Source: Distichodus sexfasciatus
Lineage: Eukaryota; Chordata; Actinopteri; Characiformes; Distichodontidae
Assembly (NCBI GenBank): GCA_032718565.1
Contig: JAVGVS010000020.1
Span: forward strand, 3,876,215 to 3,940,214
Direction of reading: 5' to 3'
DNA length: 64,000 bases
How positions within the stretch are numbered: the stretch's first letter is position 1; the number at the start of each line of letters is the position of its first letter. Position numbers and translations under genes: made by a program. Under the pieces are notes generated by a model. The model worked only from the letters and a program-made list of their open reading frames with translations. It searched no databases and was not told where the DNA came from. Below, piece after piece: positions 62,532 to 64,000 of this stretch.

Positions 62532-63910
62532 TGAGTGGTGCTTGCCGTGGCAAAACTTGGGCCTCAATATTACAATGTTTCCTTCAGTTCTCTGTGAAAA
62601 CCAACGTTTAAACTGCTGGTATAGCAGTGATAAGACAATATTGCTTCTATTCATATTGGTAATCATGTTAAGAGCAAAATGCTAATATAGTCAGCATAAT
62701 GCTAGCAACATGCTAATATTGTTAGCATAATGCTAGCAACATGCCAAGCACCCTAGCATCATGATAGCGACATTCTAAAGCTGTTGCTAGCAACATGCTA
62801 ATCAGCAAAACGTCATGCTAGCAACATGCTAAGCACTCTAGCATCATGTTAGAGACATTCTAATGATGTTGCTAGCAACATGCTAATATAGTTAGCATAA
62901 TCCTGGCAACATGCTAACCAGCTAAACGTCATGCTAGCAACATGCTAATCACACTAGCATCATGCTAGGAACATGCTACACATGTTATTAACGGAATGTT
63001 AATATAGTTAGCATAATGCTAGCAAAATGCTAATCTCGTTAGCATCATGCTAGCCACGTGCTAATATAATTAGCATAAAGCTAGCAACATGCTAACATTA
63101 TTAGCATAATGCTAGCAACATGCTAATTGTGTTAGCATCATGCTAACAGCATGCTAATGAGGTTGCTAGGGGGCGTGGCTTATGAGCATCATGATAAATG
63201 TGAAAGACTGATTGGTTGCCTGAGTGTTGCCCCTGTGGGGGCAATTTCCCCCCCACCTCTTTACAGGAGTCATACCACCCCATTCCCGAATGAGCCGCAC
63301 AATTTGCCACCTCTTTCATGGGTCTACGACAAACGGTACAGGAATAGTTCTGCGCCAAAATCCACATTCTAAGGCAATGGGGCAACTTTGTTCTGTTCTG
63401 ACACAGCTTGCAAGCCTCTTCAAATGTGGTGAATTTGAGATTTCTAGCAAATTCTCACTCTGCGCTTCAATCCGTCAAATTTGCTCTCAATATTAAGTCT
63501 ATGGGATTTTTCCCCCATTCTATGTCAATGGGGCAAATTTGGGGGCCTCTTGTGCCCCGGGGGTAAAACCTATACCCTCTTGCGGGGTATGTTCTGACAC
63601 AGGTTGCAAACTTCTTCAAATGTGGTAAATTTGACCTTTCTACAAAATTCCCTCTCTGCGCTACAGTCCGTCAAAGTTGGTCTCAATGTTAAGTCTATGG
63701 GACTGCGGGGGCAATTAACCGCCCACCCCTTAGAAAAGTCATAGCACCCCATTCCCGAATAAGGCGCACGATTTGATACCTCATTCATGGGTCTACGACA
63801 AACGATGCGGGACTAGTTACGCGCCGAACTTTTATACGGAAGAAGAATAAGAAAGAAAAAAAAGCCTGCGAGATAACAATAGTAGTGCTTCGCTTCGCAA
63901 GCACCACTAA
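62532..63910. mobile_element. Non-autonomous transposon with GCTAGCAACATGCTAAT minisatellite
   Basis: Inverted ends GAGTGGTGCTTGC (left) and GCAAGCACCACT (right). The left half (about 62665-63170) is a minisatellite of 15-31-bp units. The right half contains two diverged copies of one segment (see findings). Non-coding: short frames on both strands carry no domain. The ends and words are widespread in fish genomes. Confidence 0.75.
62665..63170. repeat. GCTAGCAACATGCTAATATAGTTAGCATAAT minisatellite
   Basis: About 20 imperfect units built from GCTAGCAACATGCTAA and GTTAGCAT(A/C)AT. Unit length varies and there are no unique spacers of fixed size between identical repeats. Confidence 0.9.
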
Positions 63911-64000
63911 TAATAAGTAGCTAGGCAAAAAAAAATACAATTATGAAATTCTCTGTTCTCCTTTTTTCCAAATCTAAACTTATTATAGAAAACATTTCAT
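63911..64000. other. Window end, AT-rich
   Basis: Nothing recognisable beyond an A-rich run. Confidence 0.6.

Noticed and set aside
62665..63170. CRISPR-like array
   Set aside because: Units vary in length and sequence and have no fixed unique spacers; eukaryotic minisatellite within a transposon.

Overview
This window is vertebrate nuclear DNA, almost certainly from a teleost fish. The evidence is split genes with GT-AG introns, abundant CA/TG and GA/CT microsatellites, many fish-type tRNA-derived SINEs, a Tc1-like transposon with IR/DR ends, Harbinger- and hAT-type MITEs, and a tandem pair of genes that are neighbours in other vertebrates. An otophysan (catfish, characin or carp relatives) would fit the SINE style, but I cannot fix the species. 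There is no prokaryotic or viral gene content.

Two genes are supported, both on the + strand. (1) The 3' part of thada (thyroid adenoma-associated; adaptor for tRNA 2'-O-methylation, homologous to yeast Trm732) runs from 7167 to a stop codon at 34734-34736. I could place eight coding exons. Every junction has AG/GT boundaries and all intron phases join, giving 475 uninterrupted residues. The 5' exons lie outside the window. (2) zfp36l2 (a TIS11/tristetraprolin-family CCCH zinc-finger mRNA-decay factor) has coding exons at 37214-37264 and 37453-38676, giving a 424-residue protein. It has an upstream GC/CCAAT promoter-like region and a long 3'UTR carrying AU-rich elements, including one perfect TTATTTATT nonamer, the preferred target of the protein family itself. 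The thada-then-zfp36l2 head-to-tail order matches the human 2p21 arrangement.

Layout: 1-7166, thada intron (repeats, microsatellites, one CpG-retaining block); 7167-34736, thada exons separated by TE-rich introns, including a 1.1-kb polypurine tract beginning 56 nt after one exon and a 10.4-kb intron with several unique, CpG-retaining blocks that look like conserved non-coding elements; 34737-36900, intergenic and promoter; 37214-about 40600, zfp36l2; 40600-64000, gene-poor flank with SINEs, foldback elements, LINE fragments, degenerate long-period arrays, a 10-N assembly gap (45414-45423) and, at the end, a non-autonomous transposon built around a GCTAGCAACATGCTAAT minisatellite.

The two genes act in different RNA processes: thada in tRNA modification and zfp36l2 in ARE-mRNA deadenylation. 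Their adjacency more likely reflects shared regulatory DNA (enhancers of one gene inside the other's introns) than a joint pathway. No previously undescribed enzymatic system was found. The most interesting items are the self-target ARE of zfp36l2, the microsatellite-embedded splice sites and polypurine tract of thada, hairpins and inverted SINE pairs, and the candidate regulatory blocks.
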